Of a stretch of 64,000 bases of DNA, positions 36,837 through 45,137 are shown in pieces (positions within the stretch are counted from its first letter, which is position 1; each line of letters opens with the position of its first letter). Origin of the DNA: Cohaesibacter sp. ES.047. GTDB lineage: Bacteria; Pseudomonadota; Alphaproteobacteria; Rhizobiales; Cohaesibacteraceae. The translations under genes and the position numbers were made by a program. The stretch covers positions 2,700,501 to 2,764,500 of the forward strand of contig NZ_LT907844.1 in NCBI RefSeq assembly GCF_900215505.1, in the 5' to 3' direction. Under the pieces are notes generated by a model. The model saw only the letters and a program-made list of their open reading frames with translations. It was not told the origin of the DNA and did not search any database.

Positions 36837-37049
36837 ACGATCTCGAAGGAGTTCGCGATTGATTGAATGCATGGAACGGAACAATTACGCCCCCAGAATC
36901 TGAGAGCCCATTCGGTCAGTTTGGACCTTTCTAGTAATAAGATCACGGTGCGAGCGTAATCCCAACATGGCCACGGCCCGCGCGCCGATAAACAGGCCGA
37001 ATACATATGAGCGACTTCCTGCAACATGCAAACAAACCTCTTGCGAATA
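36837..37049 (+). ncRNA. Possible bridge-RNA region in the right end of IS1111 copy 1
   Basis: About 220 non-coding bases between the transposase stop and the right inverted end. In IS110-family elements a structured RNA that guides target choice comes from the longer non-coding end, which for the IS1111 branch is the right end. The position and conservation with copy 2 fit; the RNA itself is inferred, and no fold has been computed. Confidence 0.35.
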
Positions 37050-37114
37050 GCAGCCGGTACATATATATGGGGAACCTGGCTTCTTGGAAGTCCTCCCTGC
37101 TGAAGGTCTCCAAA

Positions 37115-37136
37115 GGGCCGGCTATGACACCGGCCC
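37115..37136. terminator. GC-rich hairpin between copy 1 and the recombinase
   Basis: GGGCCGG / CCGGCCC with an 8-base loop, followed by TCTCCTT. It is a plausible terminator just downstream of the minus-strand recombinase gene. Confidence 0.5.
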
Positions 37137-37149
37137 TCTCCTTATGTCT

Positions 37150-37737
37150 TCAAATCTCAACACTTTCCGAAATGGCAAGAGCATCTTCAAGATCGACGCC
37201 CAGATATCAAACTGTGCTGCCCATCTTTGTATGGCCCAACAAAAGCTGCACAGCCCTTAGGTTTCCTGTCTTTTTGTATATCTGAGCGACTTTCGTTCGT
37301 CTCATGGAATGCGTTCCATATGCGCTTGACTCCAGCCCGATTGACTTGACCCAATCTTTGAGAAGCCTTGCATACTGATGCGTCGAAATGTGAGGTCGAT
37401 CATGAAAACGCCCAGGCCAAAGGTACTCATGGCCGATCATTGCTGGATTTGAGATCCATTCCAGAAGAGATTTACGAGTGCCATCTGTGATTTCAAATCG
37501 GACCGGTGTCTGTGTCTTGCTTTGAAGCACCGACACCCGTTCTTTGATCGAACCAGATGCGAAGACGTCCGACACTTTCAGCCTGACCAAATCGCAACCT
37601 CGCAATTTGCTATCGATAGCAAGATTGAAAAGAGCAAGATCTCGAAGTTCACCGGCTAACTCAAGTCGGACACGGATTGCCCAAACATGTTTCGGCAAAA
37701 GGGGGCGCTTCTGGCCGATACCCTTCCGCGGTTCCAA
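37150..37737 (-). pseudogene. Tyrosine recombinase (phage-integrase family) with premature stop
   Basis: A catalytic-domain-only recombinase of about 195 residues. The first Arg box is KLRGCDLVRLK, the H-x-x-R box is THSMRRTK, and the LLGHTKMGSTV motif follows. A TGA at 37207-37209 cuts it right before YLGVDLEDALAI, so the catalytic Tyr is lost unless the stop is read through; an in-frame stop at 37150 gives the normal end. The TTG start at 37737 is uncertain. Such short recombinases are often carried by mobile elements, so this may be a relic of an earlier transfer of the cargo. Confidence 0.8.
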
Positions 37738-38036
37738 GCCCGTTTCGGTGGGATGATTGCAGGCAAGTTGGAAGAAGACATATTTCCCTCCATCTTCCCA
37801 ATCCCACCGCGCCCGAACACCCAGACATTGGGTATGGCAATTTTGATCCTATTGCTGTTCTTCTGCAATTGGCAGATTCGAGCCATAATTGTGAATTCGA
37901 TTTTCGCGCTGCAAGGGCAAAGCTGAATATGCTGCAACGCAGTGACAAGACCGGTAACTTATGTGATCTACGGCGACAACGAAGCGATCTAGGTTCAAAT
38001 CGCAAGGCAAATTGTAGTGTCGCTGTGAAGTGGCCT
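37738..38036. other. Non-coding stretch upstream of the dead recombinase
   Basis: About 300 bases with a few short open frames that lack ribosome sites or recognisable content. It probably holds the old recombinase promoter and the 3' flank of the ThuA-like gene; no RNA gene or repeat was recognised. Confidence 0.45.
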
Positions 38037-38741
38037 TTATGCTTTGCGCCCAGCCCAAATCGCTCCGCGGCGGATCATCTCGGAGACTTCTGGTACTTTG
38101 AGGTCGTCCAACTCATGACCGATTGAACAATAGAACACGCGCCCTTTGTCCCAGCGGCGCGTCCACGTGACAGGCATCACCGTACCCTCGATCCACCATA
38201 GGTGGTCGCCTGAAAACGTCGTTGTCGCCAGCACGTTATTCGATGGATCGGTGAGCATGTAGTATTGTTCGGATGTGATGCGGAAGCTGCGGATACCTTC
38301 GACCAGCGGATGATCCGGCTGGCAGATTGTCACATCGTAGTCGATATAGTCTTCTTTGGGTTGGAGGTTGTCAGGCCAGCCGGGCGGGTGCGCGACGAAC
38401 TGGCCGCCGATAAGAAAGTGGTAAGTGGGGCGGTCGCGAAACGCATCGCCCATATGCCCGTGCCAGCCGGCCAGCCCGCACCCATCCCCGATGAGCTTGA
38501 GCAAGCCATCCTCTTGTGGCTTGGTCATGTTGCCGAATTCTTCTTTGTGACCAGATCGGGCGGATGACCAGATCGGGGTGATCAAATCGACGTCCGCCAT
38601 CTCTTCGGGGCGTTCCAGCGGCGCCAACGTGTCATGGATGACAACCTCAAAACCATTCGCCTGAAGCAGATCACGATACCAATCGGCGAACTCCATCGGC
38701 GCGTGACCTTTCCAGCCTCCAACAAAAAGTACAGCTTTCAT
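38037..38741 (-). CDS. ThuA-like domain protein
   Basis: 234 residues, class-I glutamine-amidotransferase-like fold of the ThuA (trehalose utilization) family. Motifs are LFVGGWKGHAP at the start, GLAGWHGHMGDAFRDRPTYH in the middle and DHPLVEGI, then VTWTRRWDKGRVFYCSIGHE. ThuA proteins occur in sugar-catabolic operons, and some help convert 3-keto sugars. Its start overlaps the preceding dehydrogenase stop by four bases; last gene of the minus-strand importer operon in the cargo. Its exact reaction is not known. Confidence 0.87.
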   Translation of the reverse strand: MKAVLFVGGWKGHAPMEFADWYRDLLQANGFEVVIHDTLAPLERPEEMADVDLITPIWSSARSGHKEEFGNMTKPQEDGLLKLIGDGCGLAGWHGHMGDAFRDRPTYHFLIGGQFVAHPPGWPDNLQPKEDYIDYDVTICQPDHPLVEGIRSFRITSEQYYMLTDPSNNVLATTTFSGDHLWWIEGTVMPVTWTRRWDKGRVFYCSIGHELDDLKVPEVSEMIRRGAIWAGRKA

Positions 38742-39604
38742 CTCTTCTTTTTCCTCATATAGGTCAGAATCGAGGCCATGTCGCGGGCGGCATAGCCTTC
38801 CGTTTCAGCCTGTTTAAGGATTTCCAATGTGCTCAAACCCTGAGGCATATTGGTGCCGAACTTGCGGGCCAGATCGGCGGTGACTTCCATATCCTTTCGC
38901 GCCAGTGCGACGGTGAAAGTCACTTCATTGGCGGCTTCGTCCAGATATAGCGGGCGGCGGTATTTAAGCATTGGCGCGCAGGCGGCTGAGGCCTCGATCA
39001 CGTCAAACGCCGCCTCCGGATCGATGCCCGCCGCCTCGGCCAGTGTCATCGCCTCTGCAAGTGTCTGGTTGATACCGTGGATGAGCGAATTGACCGCCAG
39101 CTTCATCACCGCTCCGTCGCCCGCGTGGCCAAGGCAGAGGGTTTCTTTGCCCATTGCATCAAACAGCGGACCGAGCGGTCTGGCTTCTTCTGGCGTGCAG
39201 CCTGCCATGATCACCAACTGCGCTTCGGCGGCGGCCTGTGTCGCGCCCGAGACCGGAGCGTCGATCACGCACGCGCCCTCAGGTGCGCCTTGGACAAGCC
39301 GCTGAATGTGGTCCGGGCTCATCGTGCCCATCTCGACATAGGTCTGCGCCGATCCGGCGAAAAGCCCGTCCGGGCCGCTATGCACTGTTTCCGAAGACGG
39401 ATCGTCGGCAAGCATGGTCATGACCACCTCCGTCGCATTCGACAGCGCGCGAGGGCTGTCCGTCACGGCACAGTTCAACACCGCAGCCAGAGCCTGAGCT
39501 TTGTCAGGTGAGCGGTTCCAGAGTGTCACCTCATGCCCTGCATGCGACAGATTGCGCGCCATATGCACGCCCATCCGGCCGAGACCGACAAAGCCGACTC
39601 GCAT
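38738..39604 (-). CDS. 3-hydroxyisobutyrate dehydrogenase family oxidoreductase
   Basis: A 288-residue beta-hydroxyacid dehydrogenase. The NAD(P) site is VGFVGLGRMGVHMARNL, the substrate loop is DAPVSGATQAA, and the catalytic Lys is in GDGAVMKLAVNSLIHG. Family members oxidise 3-hydroxyisobutyrate, tartronate semialdehyde, L-threonate or similar hydroxyacids. In this sugar-import operon a hydroxyacid intermediate of the pathway is the likely substrate. It overlaps the ATPase stop by one base. Confidence 0.88.
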   Translation of the reverse strand: MRVGFVGLGRMGVHMARNLSHAGHEVTLWNRSPDKAQALAAVLNCAVTDSPRALSNATEVVMTMLADDPSSETVHSGPDGLFAGSAQTYVEMGTMSPDHIQRLVQGAPEGACVIDAPVSGATQAAAEAQLVIMAGCTPEEARPLGPLFDAMGKETLCLGHAGDGAVMKLAVNSLIHGINQTLAEAMTLAEAAGIDPEAAFDVIEASAACAPMLKYRRPLYLDEAANEVTFTVALARKDMEVTADLARKFGTNMPQGLSTLEILKQAETEGYAARDMASILTYMRKKKR

Positions 39605-41115
39605 CAGGCCACCTTTTCGGCTTCAAGCCCAGAAATTGCTGCGATGAGGTTTTCTTCTGTCACCTCTTCGGAGGTAAATGTGCGCATCACTCGGCCCGAA
39701 TACATGGCAACGATCCGGTCGCTGACGTGCAGAATCTCGGGCATCTCCGAGCTGATAACGATCACGGCGTAGCCCTGTGCGGCCAACTCGCGGATCAGGT
39801 TGTGGATCTCGGCCTTGGAGCCAACGTCGATGCCGCGTGTCGGTTCATCAACGATGAGCACGTTGGGGTGCATCGAAAGCCATTTGCCGATCACGATCTT
39901 CTGCTGGTTCCCCCCCGAAAGATTGCCGACGAGTTGCTTCCACCCGGGCGTGCGAATGCCTAGTCTGTCGCGGTATTGATCGAAGATGGCAATCTCTGAG
40001 CCTTCGGCCACAAACGGCCCGGCCGTCAAGTCGTTGACCTGTGGCAGGGTCATGTTGTCTCGGCAGTTCATACCAAGCACCAGACCCTGGCTCTTGCGAT
40101 CTTCTGGCACCAGCGAAATGCCACGTTCGATGGCGTCATGCGGAGAGTGGATGCGCACCTCTTCGCCATCCAGAAAGATCGCTCCGGAAGAAGGGTCACG
40201 CAGACCGAAAAGCGTTTCTGCGATCTCTGTGCGCCCGGCCCCGACGAGGCCATAGAAGCCGACCACTTCGCCGCGACGCACCTCAAAGCTGACAGCGTTA
40301 TACAGCTCGCCGCAGCTCAGCCCGCGCACCTCAAGGGCCACATCGCCCAATTCATGGTGCGTTTCGTTGCGCGAAAGATCGAGCTTGCGCCCGATCATCA
40401 TATGCGTGACGCCTTCTGCGTCGGTGTCGGCGGTGTTGACCGTGCCTTGATACTGGCCGTCACGCAGCACGCTGATCCTGTCAGTGATCTTGAAGATCTC
40501 CTCCATGCGGTGCGAGATATAGGCGATGCCAACGCCCTGCGCCTGCAGATCGGCGATCACTTCAAAGAGTACGATTTTTTCGGCGTCAGTCAGCGAGGCT
40601 GTAGGTTCATCGAAAATCACCGCCTTCGCATCGACCGTGAGGGCACGAGCGATTTCAACCATCTGCTGGTTGGCAATCGACAAATCCCCGACGCGCGTCT
40701 TGGCCATGAACCCGACTTTCAGGCGCTCAAGGATTGCGCTTGTCTTGGCCTCAAGCTCGGCCCAGTCGACAAACCCAAAGCGCTTGCGGGGCAGCTCGCC
40801 TAGATAGATGTTCTCAGCCACGCTCAGCTCATCGGCCAAGCTCAGTTCCTGATGAATGAAAACAATACCCTTGGCCTTCGCATCAAGCGGGCCGGACATG
40901 ACCACGGGCTGTTCACCCACGATGATCTGGCCCTCGTCGGGCTGGTGGATGCCACCGAGCACCTTCATCAGGGTCGATTTGCCAGCACCGTTCTCTCCCA
41001 TGAGGGCATGAACCTCTCCAGGCAGGATCGTCAAGGAGACGTCATCGAGGGCGCGCACACCGGGGAAAGTCTTGACGATTCCTTCGAGCCGCAGGACGGG
41101 GGTTTTCTCGGTCAT
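39604..41115 (-). CDS. Sugar ABC importer ATPase, duplicated (RbsA type)
   Basis: 503 residues with two nucleotide-binding domains. Domain 1 has GENGAGKSTLMKVLGG, LSIANQQMVEIARAL and AVIFDEPTASLTDAE. Domain 2 has GLVGAGRTEIAETLFG, LSGGNQQKIVIGKWL and LIVDEPTRGIDVGSK, with a normal Asp-Glu pair, unlike the two resident ATPases in this window. ATG 41115 is preceded by GAGGAG and overlaps the permease stop by four bases; a longer upstream reading is a shadow of the permease gene. Confidence 0.94.
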   Translation of the reverse strand: MTEKTPVLRLEGIVKTFPGVRALDDVSLTILPGEVHALMGENGAGKSTLMKVLGGIHQPDEGQIIVGEQPVVMSGPLDAKAKGIVFIHQELSLADELSVAENIYLGELPRKRFGFVDWAELEAKTSAILERLKVGFMAKTRVGDLSIANQQMVEIARALTVDAKAVIFDEPTASLTDAEKIVLFEVIADLQAQGVGIAYISHRMEEIFKITDRISVLRDGQYQGTVNTADTDAEGVTHMMIGRKLDLSRNETHHELGDVALEVRGLSCGELYNAVSFEVRRGEVVGFYGLVGAGRTEIAETLFGLRDPSSGAIFLDGEEVRIHSPHDAIERGISLVPEDRKSQGLVLGMNCRDNMTLPQVNDLTAGPFVAEGSEIAIFDQYRDRLGIRTPGWKQLVGNLSGGNQQKIVIGKWLSMHPNVLIVDEPTRGIDVGSKAEIHNLIRELAAQGYAVIVISSEMPEILHVSDRIVAMYSGRVMRTFTSEEVTEENLIAAISGLEAEKVA

Positions 41116-42113
41116 ACCTTCAACTCCTCTTTGCCTTTTAAGTTCAACTGCCGATCTAGGAAGAGGACCGCGATCAGGATCAGGCCGATCACGAGGTTGA
41201 CCGTTGATGTGTCGGCCCCCAGATGGGCCAGGCCCTTGCGTAGAAGCTGGATCGCCAGAACGCCGCCGAATGTCGATATGATCGAGCCTGCGCCGCCTGT
41301 AAGCTTCGTGCCGCCCAGAACGACTGCCGTGATCACCCACAGCTCGTAAAGCTCACCGTCGTTGGGGTTGACCGAGCCGGACTCGGAGTAGAACACCACC
41401 GCAGAAAGCGCGGCCAGGAACCCGATGATCATGAAGTTGACCATCATGTGCGGACCGACGCGGATACCCGCGTTGACGGCCGCCTCGCGGTTGTTGCCGA
41501 TGGCGTAGGCATTGCGCCCGTGCACCGTGCGGTTCATCAGGAACCAGATTGCGGCGGTTACGATGAGCAGAAACCATGTGGCCGTATGCAGACCGAGAAA
41601 CTGCGCCTCGGCAAAGTCCACCAATGTCCAGTTGAGGTGGCTGGTCGGCTGCTCCCCATTGTACATGAAGACAAGCCCGCGATAACCCAGCATGGAGCCC
41701 AGCGTGACGATGAAGGCATCGACTCCTGTCTTCCAGACAATGAGCCCATTGAGCGCGCCCAGAAAAACTCCGGTCAGCAGCGCCAGCACCCATGCCACGG
41801 GGATCACACCGTCACCGAGCCCGGCAAAGATCGGCCAGGTCATACTGTCGAGAAGCACGATTGCGCAGATCGCATAGGTGGCCCCGACGCTGAGGTCGAT
41901 ATTGCCGTTTATCATGATGATAGTCATGCCCATGGCAATGATGCCGATCGGCGCGGACTGCTTGAACAAAAGCAGCATGTTGTCGATATCCATGAAGGCC
42001 TTGTCACTGACCGAAAGGAACTCGCCCGCGATCGAGAAGAAGATCAGCTCGAAGATGATGAATCCCCAGATGGCACCGCGTTTGAGAAAGCTTGATAGAG
42101 TTCCGGCTTGCAT
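41112..42113 (-). CDS. Sugar ABC importer permease (RbsC family)
   Basis: 333 residues with the RbsC multi-span profile. IMINGNIDLSVGATYAICAI, RTVHGRNAYAIGNNREAAVN and VVLGGTKLTGGAGSIIST are the family landmarks. ATG 42113 follows AGGAGAG; an upstream in-frame reading is rejected. It forms the membrane channel with the second permease gene located upstream in the operon. Confidence 0.92.
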   Translation of the reverse strand: MQAGTLSSFLKRGAIWGFIIFELIFFSIAGEFLSVSDKAFMDIDNMLLLFKQSAPIGIIAMGMTIIMINGNIDLSVGATYAICAIVLLDSMTWPIFAGLGDGVIPVAWVLALLTGVFLGALNGLIVWKTGVDAFIVTLGSMLGYRGLVFMYNGEQPTSHLNWTLVDFAEAQFLGLHTATWFLLIVTAAIWFLMNRTVHGRNAYAIGNNREAAVNAGIRVGPHMMVNFMIIGFLAALSAVVFYSESGSVNPNDGELYELWVITAVVLGGTKLTGGAGSIISTFGGVLAIQLLRKGLAHLGADTSTVNLVIGLILIAVLFLDRQLNLKGKEELKV

Positions 42114-42126
42114 GATCTCTCCTGAT

Positions 42127-43101
42127 TTACGCGATTGGGGACCAGAGCTTGCCGCGCTTGGCTGCGATATCGAGCCAGACAGCAAGGATGATGATGACCC
42201 AAGTCACAACGAATTGAACATAGAATTGGAGCCCGACGAGCAAGAGGCCATTCTGTATGAAACCAAGGATCAGAACGCCGATCACGGTCTTGAAGATCGT
42301 GCCCGAACCGCCCAGCAGCGATGCCCCGCCCAAGATGACGGCAGCCAGCACCTCCAGCTCAAGCCCTTGCCCCACGGTGTTTTGCGAGCCAAGGCTTCGG
42401 CTGGCTTGGATGAGGCCCGCAGTGGCAACGCAGAATGCACTGAGCAGATAGCAGGAGAAGATCACGCGCCTGCGCCGGATGCCTGAAAACGCCGCCGCTG
42501 TTCCGTTGCCGCCAACAGCATAGACCTTGCGCCCGAACGGTGTCTTCGACAGCATTGTCCCCAACACCACCAACAGTAGAACAAAGAGCAGGATCGGCAC
42601 GGGGATGCCAAGCGCGTCGCCCTGACCGAATACGCTGAACCACGTACCTTCCTTGTCGGCGATGTCCATGTTCTTGCCACCCGAATAGGTCAGCGTCAGG
42701 CCGTGAATGGCCGACAACATACCCAAGGTCACGATCAGCGAGTTGAGCTTCAGATACCCGACGAGAAAGCCGATGAATGCGCCCAGGCAGAGTGTCATGG
42801 CGAACATTGCCGGGATCGCGAGCGCGGGGCCGATCTTGTCGTGCAGATCCAGCACCACGATGGTCGAGAACGACATCATTGAGCCGACCGAAAGATCAAG
42901 GTTGCCGCTGATCACGACGAAGGTGACGCCAATGGCCATAACGCCCAGAATGGCTGAGGAACGGACTACGCCCATGATGTTATCGGGATCGATAAAGCGC
43001 CCATTTGCAAGCGCAAACCCGATCATGAAGATCACGAAGGCGACAAGAATGCCCTGTCGGGCCAGAAAGCCGCCAATCTCTTTTTTCGTCAGCCCTGCCA
43101 T
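42127..43101 (-). CDS. Second sugar ABC importer permease (RbsC family)
   Basis: 324 residues, RbsC family, with VVISGNLDLSVGSMMSFSTI, KTPFGRKVYAVGGNGTAAAF and VILGGASLLGGSGTIFKTVI. It is 13 bases upstream of the other permease on the same strand. The pair of unlike permeases mirrors the two resident importers at the left of the window, but these proteins are different enough to be independent acquisitions. Confidence 0.92.
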   Translation of the reverse strand: MAGLTKKEIGGFLARQGILVAFVIFMIGFALANGRFIDPDNIMGVVRSSAILGVMAIGVTFVVISGNLDLSVGSMMSFSTIVVLDLHDKIGPALAIPAMFAMTLCLGAFIGFLVGYLKLNSLIVTLGMLSAIHGLTLTYSGGKNMDIADKEGTWFSVFGQGDALGIPVPILLFVLLLVVLGTMLSKTPFGRKVYAVGGNGTAAAFSGIRRRRVIFSCYLLSAFCVATAGLIQASRSLGSQNTVGQGLELEVLAAVILGGASLLGGSGTIFKTVIGVLILGFIQNGLLLVGLQFYVQFVVTWVIIILAVWLDIAAKRGKLWSPIA

Positions 43102-43132
43102 GGCTTCCTCCCATTTCTCGCCAATGCGGCGA

Positions 43133-43930
43133 TCATACCAATGTCATGCCGCCGTCAATCATCACGATCTGACCGGTCATGTAGTCGCTTTCTTTCGATG
43201 CCAGGAACGTTGTTGTTCCTGTGATGTCTTCAGGCTTGGCCACTCGGCCTTTCAGGATCTCTGAGGAAAACTCCTCCATCGCTTGTCCTGGACGTTTGGC
43301 TGCACCGATTGCCATCAGATCTTGATCGACCTGCTCCCACATCTCGGTGGCCACGACACCGGGTGCAAATCCCGTCACGGTGATATCATGTTTCGCCAGA
43401 TCGCGTGCGCCGGATTGTGTGAGCGCCACAACGCCAAATTTTGACGCGCAGTAGGGCGCAACATTGTCAAAGCCCTGCCGGCTGGCGATAGAGGCGGTGT
43501 TGATGATCTTGCCGGACGTTCCCTGGCGGATGAATTGTTTTGCCGCTTCCTGCATTCCGATGAGGCAGCCGAGACCGTTTACATCGGTAATGAAGCGCCA
43601 GTTCTCCTCGGTCACGTCGAGGAAGTTCATCGGCTTATTCACGCCCGCATTGTTGAACTTGACGTCCAGCTTGCCGAAGGTCTCGACCACATGGTCGATC
43701 ATCGTGCGGACCTGGGCGCGGTTTGTCACATCAACCGCGGCATGGGTGACTTTGCCACCCCCCTGCGCTGCACGCATTTGATTGGCGGCAGCCACTTCGG
43801 CGACTTTCTCGCCGTTGATATCGGCAAAGCAAACATCGGCGCCTTCTTCCAGAAGGGCTTCGCCGATGGCGCGCCCAATACCCTGGGCGGCGCCGGTCAC
43901 GATGCAGGATCGACCGGAAACACGGGCCAT
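43133..43930 (-). CDS. Short-chain dehydrogenase, polyol/sorbitol dehydrogenase-like
   Basis: 265 residues, classical SDR: cofactor site VTGAAQGIGRAIG, NNAGVNKPMNF, catalytic Ser in TASIASRQG, Tyr and Lys in YCASKFG, and DYMTGQIVMIDGG at the end. The substrate-loop stretch FAPGVVATEMWEQVDQDL is shared with the SDR at 47.0-47.8 kb, so the two are paralogues. It lies between binding-protein and permease genes, suggesting oxidation of the imported polyol or sugar. Confidence 0.9.
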   Translation of the reverse strand: MARVSGRSCIVTGAAQGIGRAIGEALLEEGADVCFADINGEKVAEVAAANQMRAAQGGGKVTHAAVDVTNRAQVRTMIDHVVETFGKLDVKFNNAGVNKPMNFLDVTEENWRFITDVNGLGCLIGMQEAAKQFIRQGTSGKIINTASIASRQGFDNVAPYCASKFGVVALTQSGARDLAKHDITVTGFAPGVVATEMWEQVDQDLMAIGAAKRPGQAMEEFSSEILKGRVAKPEDITGTTTFLASKESDYMTGQIVMIDGGMTLV

Positions 43931-44009
43931 GATCTACGCTCTCGAAAGAAATAGTGTTGTCAGGTAAGATGCGGACGCAGCCTAAGCCGCACCCGCTAAA
44001 GCCAAAGTC

Positions 44010-44966
44010 TTAGAAGACGGGCTTTGTGAAGTCGCCCATGTTGTCCTGGGTGATCTTCGGTGTATCGAAGTAGTTCAGGAACGGCAGTTCCTTGCCTTCG
44101 AGCGTTTCGATGGCCGTTTTAAGAGCCGCTTCAGCGTCATCAACCGGCGATTGGTAGATCGATCCCCAATATTCGCCACGCTCCATGGCCTCATAGCCAA
44201 CAGCAAAGTTCGTCGCTCCGACGAAAATGATGCCATCACGGCCCGCTGCCTTGGCGGCGTTCAGTGCGCCAACACCCATGTTGTCGTCGCCCGCGTAAAC
44301 ACCGTCGATGTCGTCATACTTGACGAGAAAGGCTTCCATGACTTTCTGCGACTTCTCGCGGTTCCAGTCGCCTGGCTGTGTCTCGACGAGCGTCACGTTC
44401 GGGCAAACTTCGGGCAAACGGTCGTCAAAGCCCTTCTGGCGCTCGATTGCGGTGGTGTAGCCGGGCTGACCGGAGATCTGCACGACGCGTGCTTCGTTGT
44501 CGATGCCCATCGCCTTGAACTTGTCGCACATGATCTCTGCTGAGCGCGAGCCTTGGGTGATGTTGTCGGGACCCGAGAAGGACGCAACGAAATCATAGCC
44601 CTGCTCGGCGATGTTCGAGTTGGTGACGATGACCGGAATGCCTGCTGTGTGCGCCTTGCGAACTGCGGGGATCACCGCTTCACCATTTGTCGGCCAGATG
44701 ATGATGGCGTCGACTTCCTGCTGGATCAGGTCTTCCATCTGCGCGATTTGGCGGGCTACGTCGCCGCCTGCGTCAAGAACAACCGCCTCGACATTCTCGT
44801 TCGCCTCGGCTGCGGCGATGAAGGCCTTTTCATATGTGGTCTGGTAGCTGTCGACGCCCACGTTGTTCTGAGTGATGCCGATTTTCATCGTGTCTGCGGC
44901 AGCGGCGCTGGCGACCATCAGTGCGGCAGCTGTCGTCGTTACTGCCAGTGCGTTGCGATAGTTCAT
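44010..44966 (-). CDS. Sugar ABC importer solute-binding protein (RbsB type)
   Basis: 318 residues with a signal peptide (MNYRNALAV, hydrophobic core, cleavage near ASAAA-ADT) and a type-1 binding-protein fold. Motifs are IIIWPTNGEAVIPAVRKAHT, IPVIVTNSNIAEQGYDF and GVYAGDDNMGVGALNAAKAA. GGGAGGAG lies upstream. First gene of the minus arm of the cargo; its promoter would lie in 44967-45137, next to the palindromes near the divergent regulator gene. Confidence 0.93.
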   Translation of the reverse strand: MNYRNALAVTTTAAALMVASAAAADTMKIGITQNNVGVDSYQTTYEKAFIAAAEANENVEAVVLDAGGDVARQIAQMEDLIQQEVDAIIIWPTNGEAVIPAVRKAHTAGIPVIVTNSNIAEQGYDFVASFSGPDNITQGSRSAEIMCDKFKAMGIDNEARVVQISGQPGYTTAIERQKGFDDRLPEVCPNVTLVETQPGDWNREKSQKVMEAFLVKYDDIDGVYAGDDNMGVGALNAAKAAGRDGIIFVGATNFAVGYEAMERGEYWGSIYQSPVDDAEAALKTAIETLEGKELPFLNYFDTPKITQDNMGDFTKPVF

Positions 44967-45099
44967 TTGGGTCTCCTCCCAGAGTATCCATAGGTTATTT
45001 CCGGTTCATCCTCGTCTCCTTTCGAGGAATCATCACCCGTCTGTTCAGGCGATTGCGACTAATGTGACGCGTCCCAAGCCCTCAAAATGCACGTTTAAT

Positions 45100-45133
45100 A
45101 TCCATTTTGGATGTAAATATATCCAGAATGGAT
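45100..45133. promoter_or_regulatory. Paired ATCCA-N3-TGGAT operators in the divergent promoter region
   Basis: Two perfect palindromic sites, ATCCATTTTGGAT (45100-45112) and ATCCAGAATGGAT (45121-45133), have centres 21 bases apart, two helical turns. A third core TCCAAAATGGA lies at 45207-45217, about eight turns further, inside the start of the regulator gene. The likely binder is the adjacent regulator, controlling itself, the plus arm and perhaps the divergent importer arm. Confidence 0.72.
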
Positions 45134-45137
45134 TTTT

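Larger units (their letters stand above)
35696..37066 (+). mobile_element. IS1111/IS110-type insertion sequence, copy 1
   Basis: A 1371-base element with 13-base inverted ends ATGTACCGGCTGC (35698-35710) and GCAGCCGGTACAT (37050-37062), set a few bases in from the tips, as in the IS1111 branch of IS110. Boundaries come from comparison with copy 2, whose parts add up to 1372 bases once its inserts are removed. The transposase gene is broken, but the 220-base right non-coding end is whole. It marks the left edge of the 26-kb insertion. Confidence 0.88.

Noticed and set aside
37687-37926. A 79-codon plus-strand frame next to the dead recombinase
   Set aside because: No ribosome site, no recognisable content, and it overlaps the likely recombinase promoter.
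38037-38741. Trehalose catabolism because of the ThuA-like protein
   Set aside because: No ThuB, trehalose-type importer or disaccharide dehydrogenase is present; ThuA-like domains occur in many sugar clusters.
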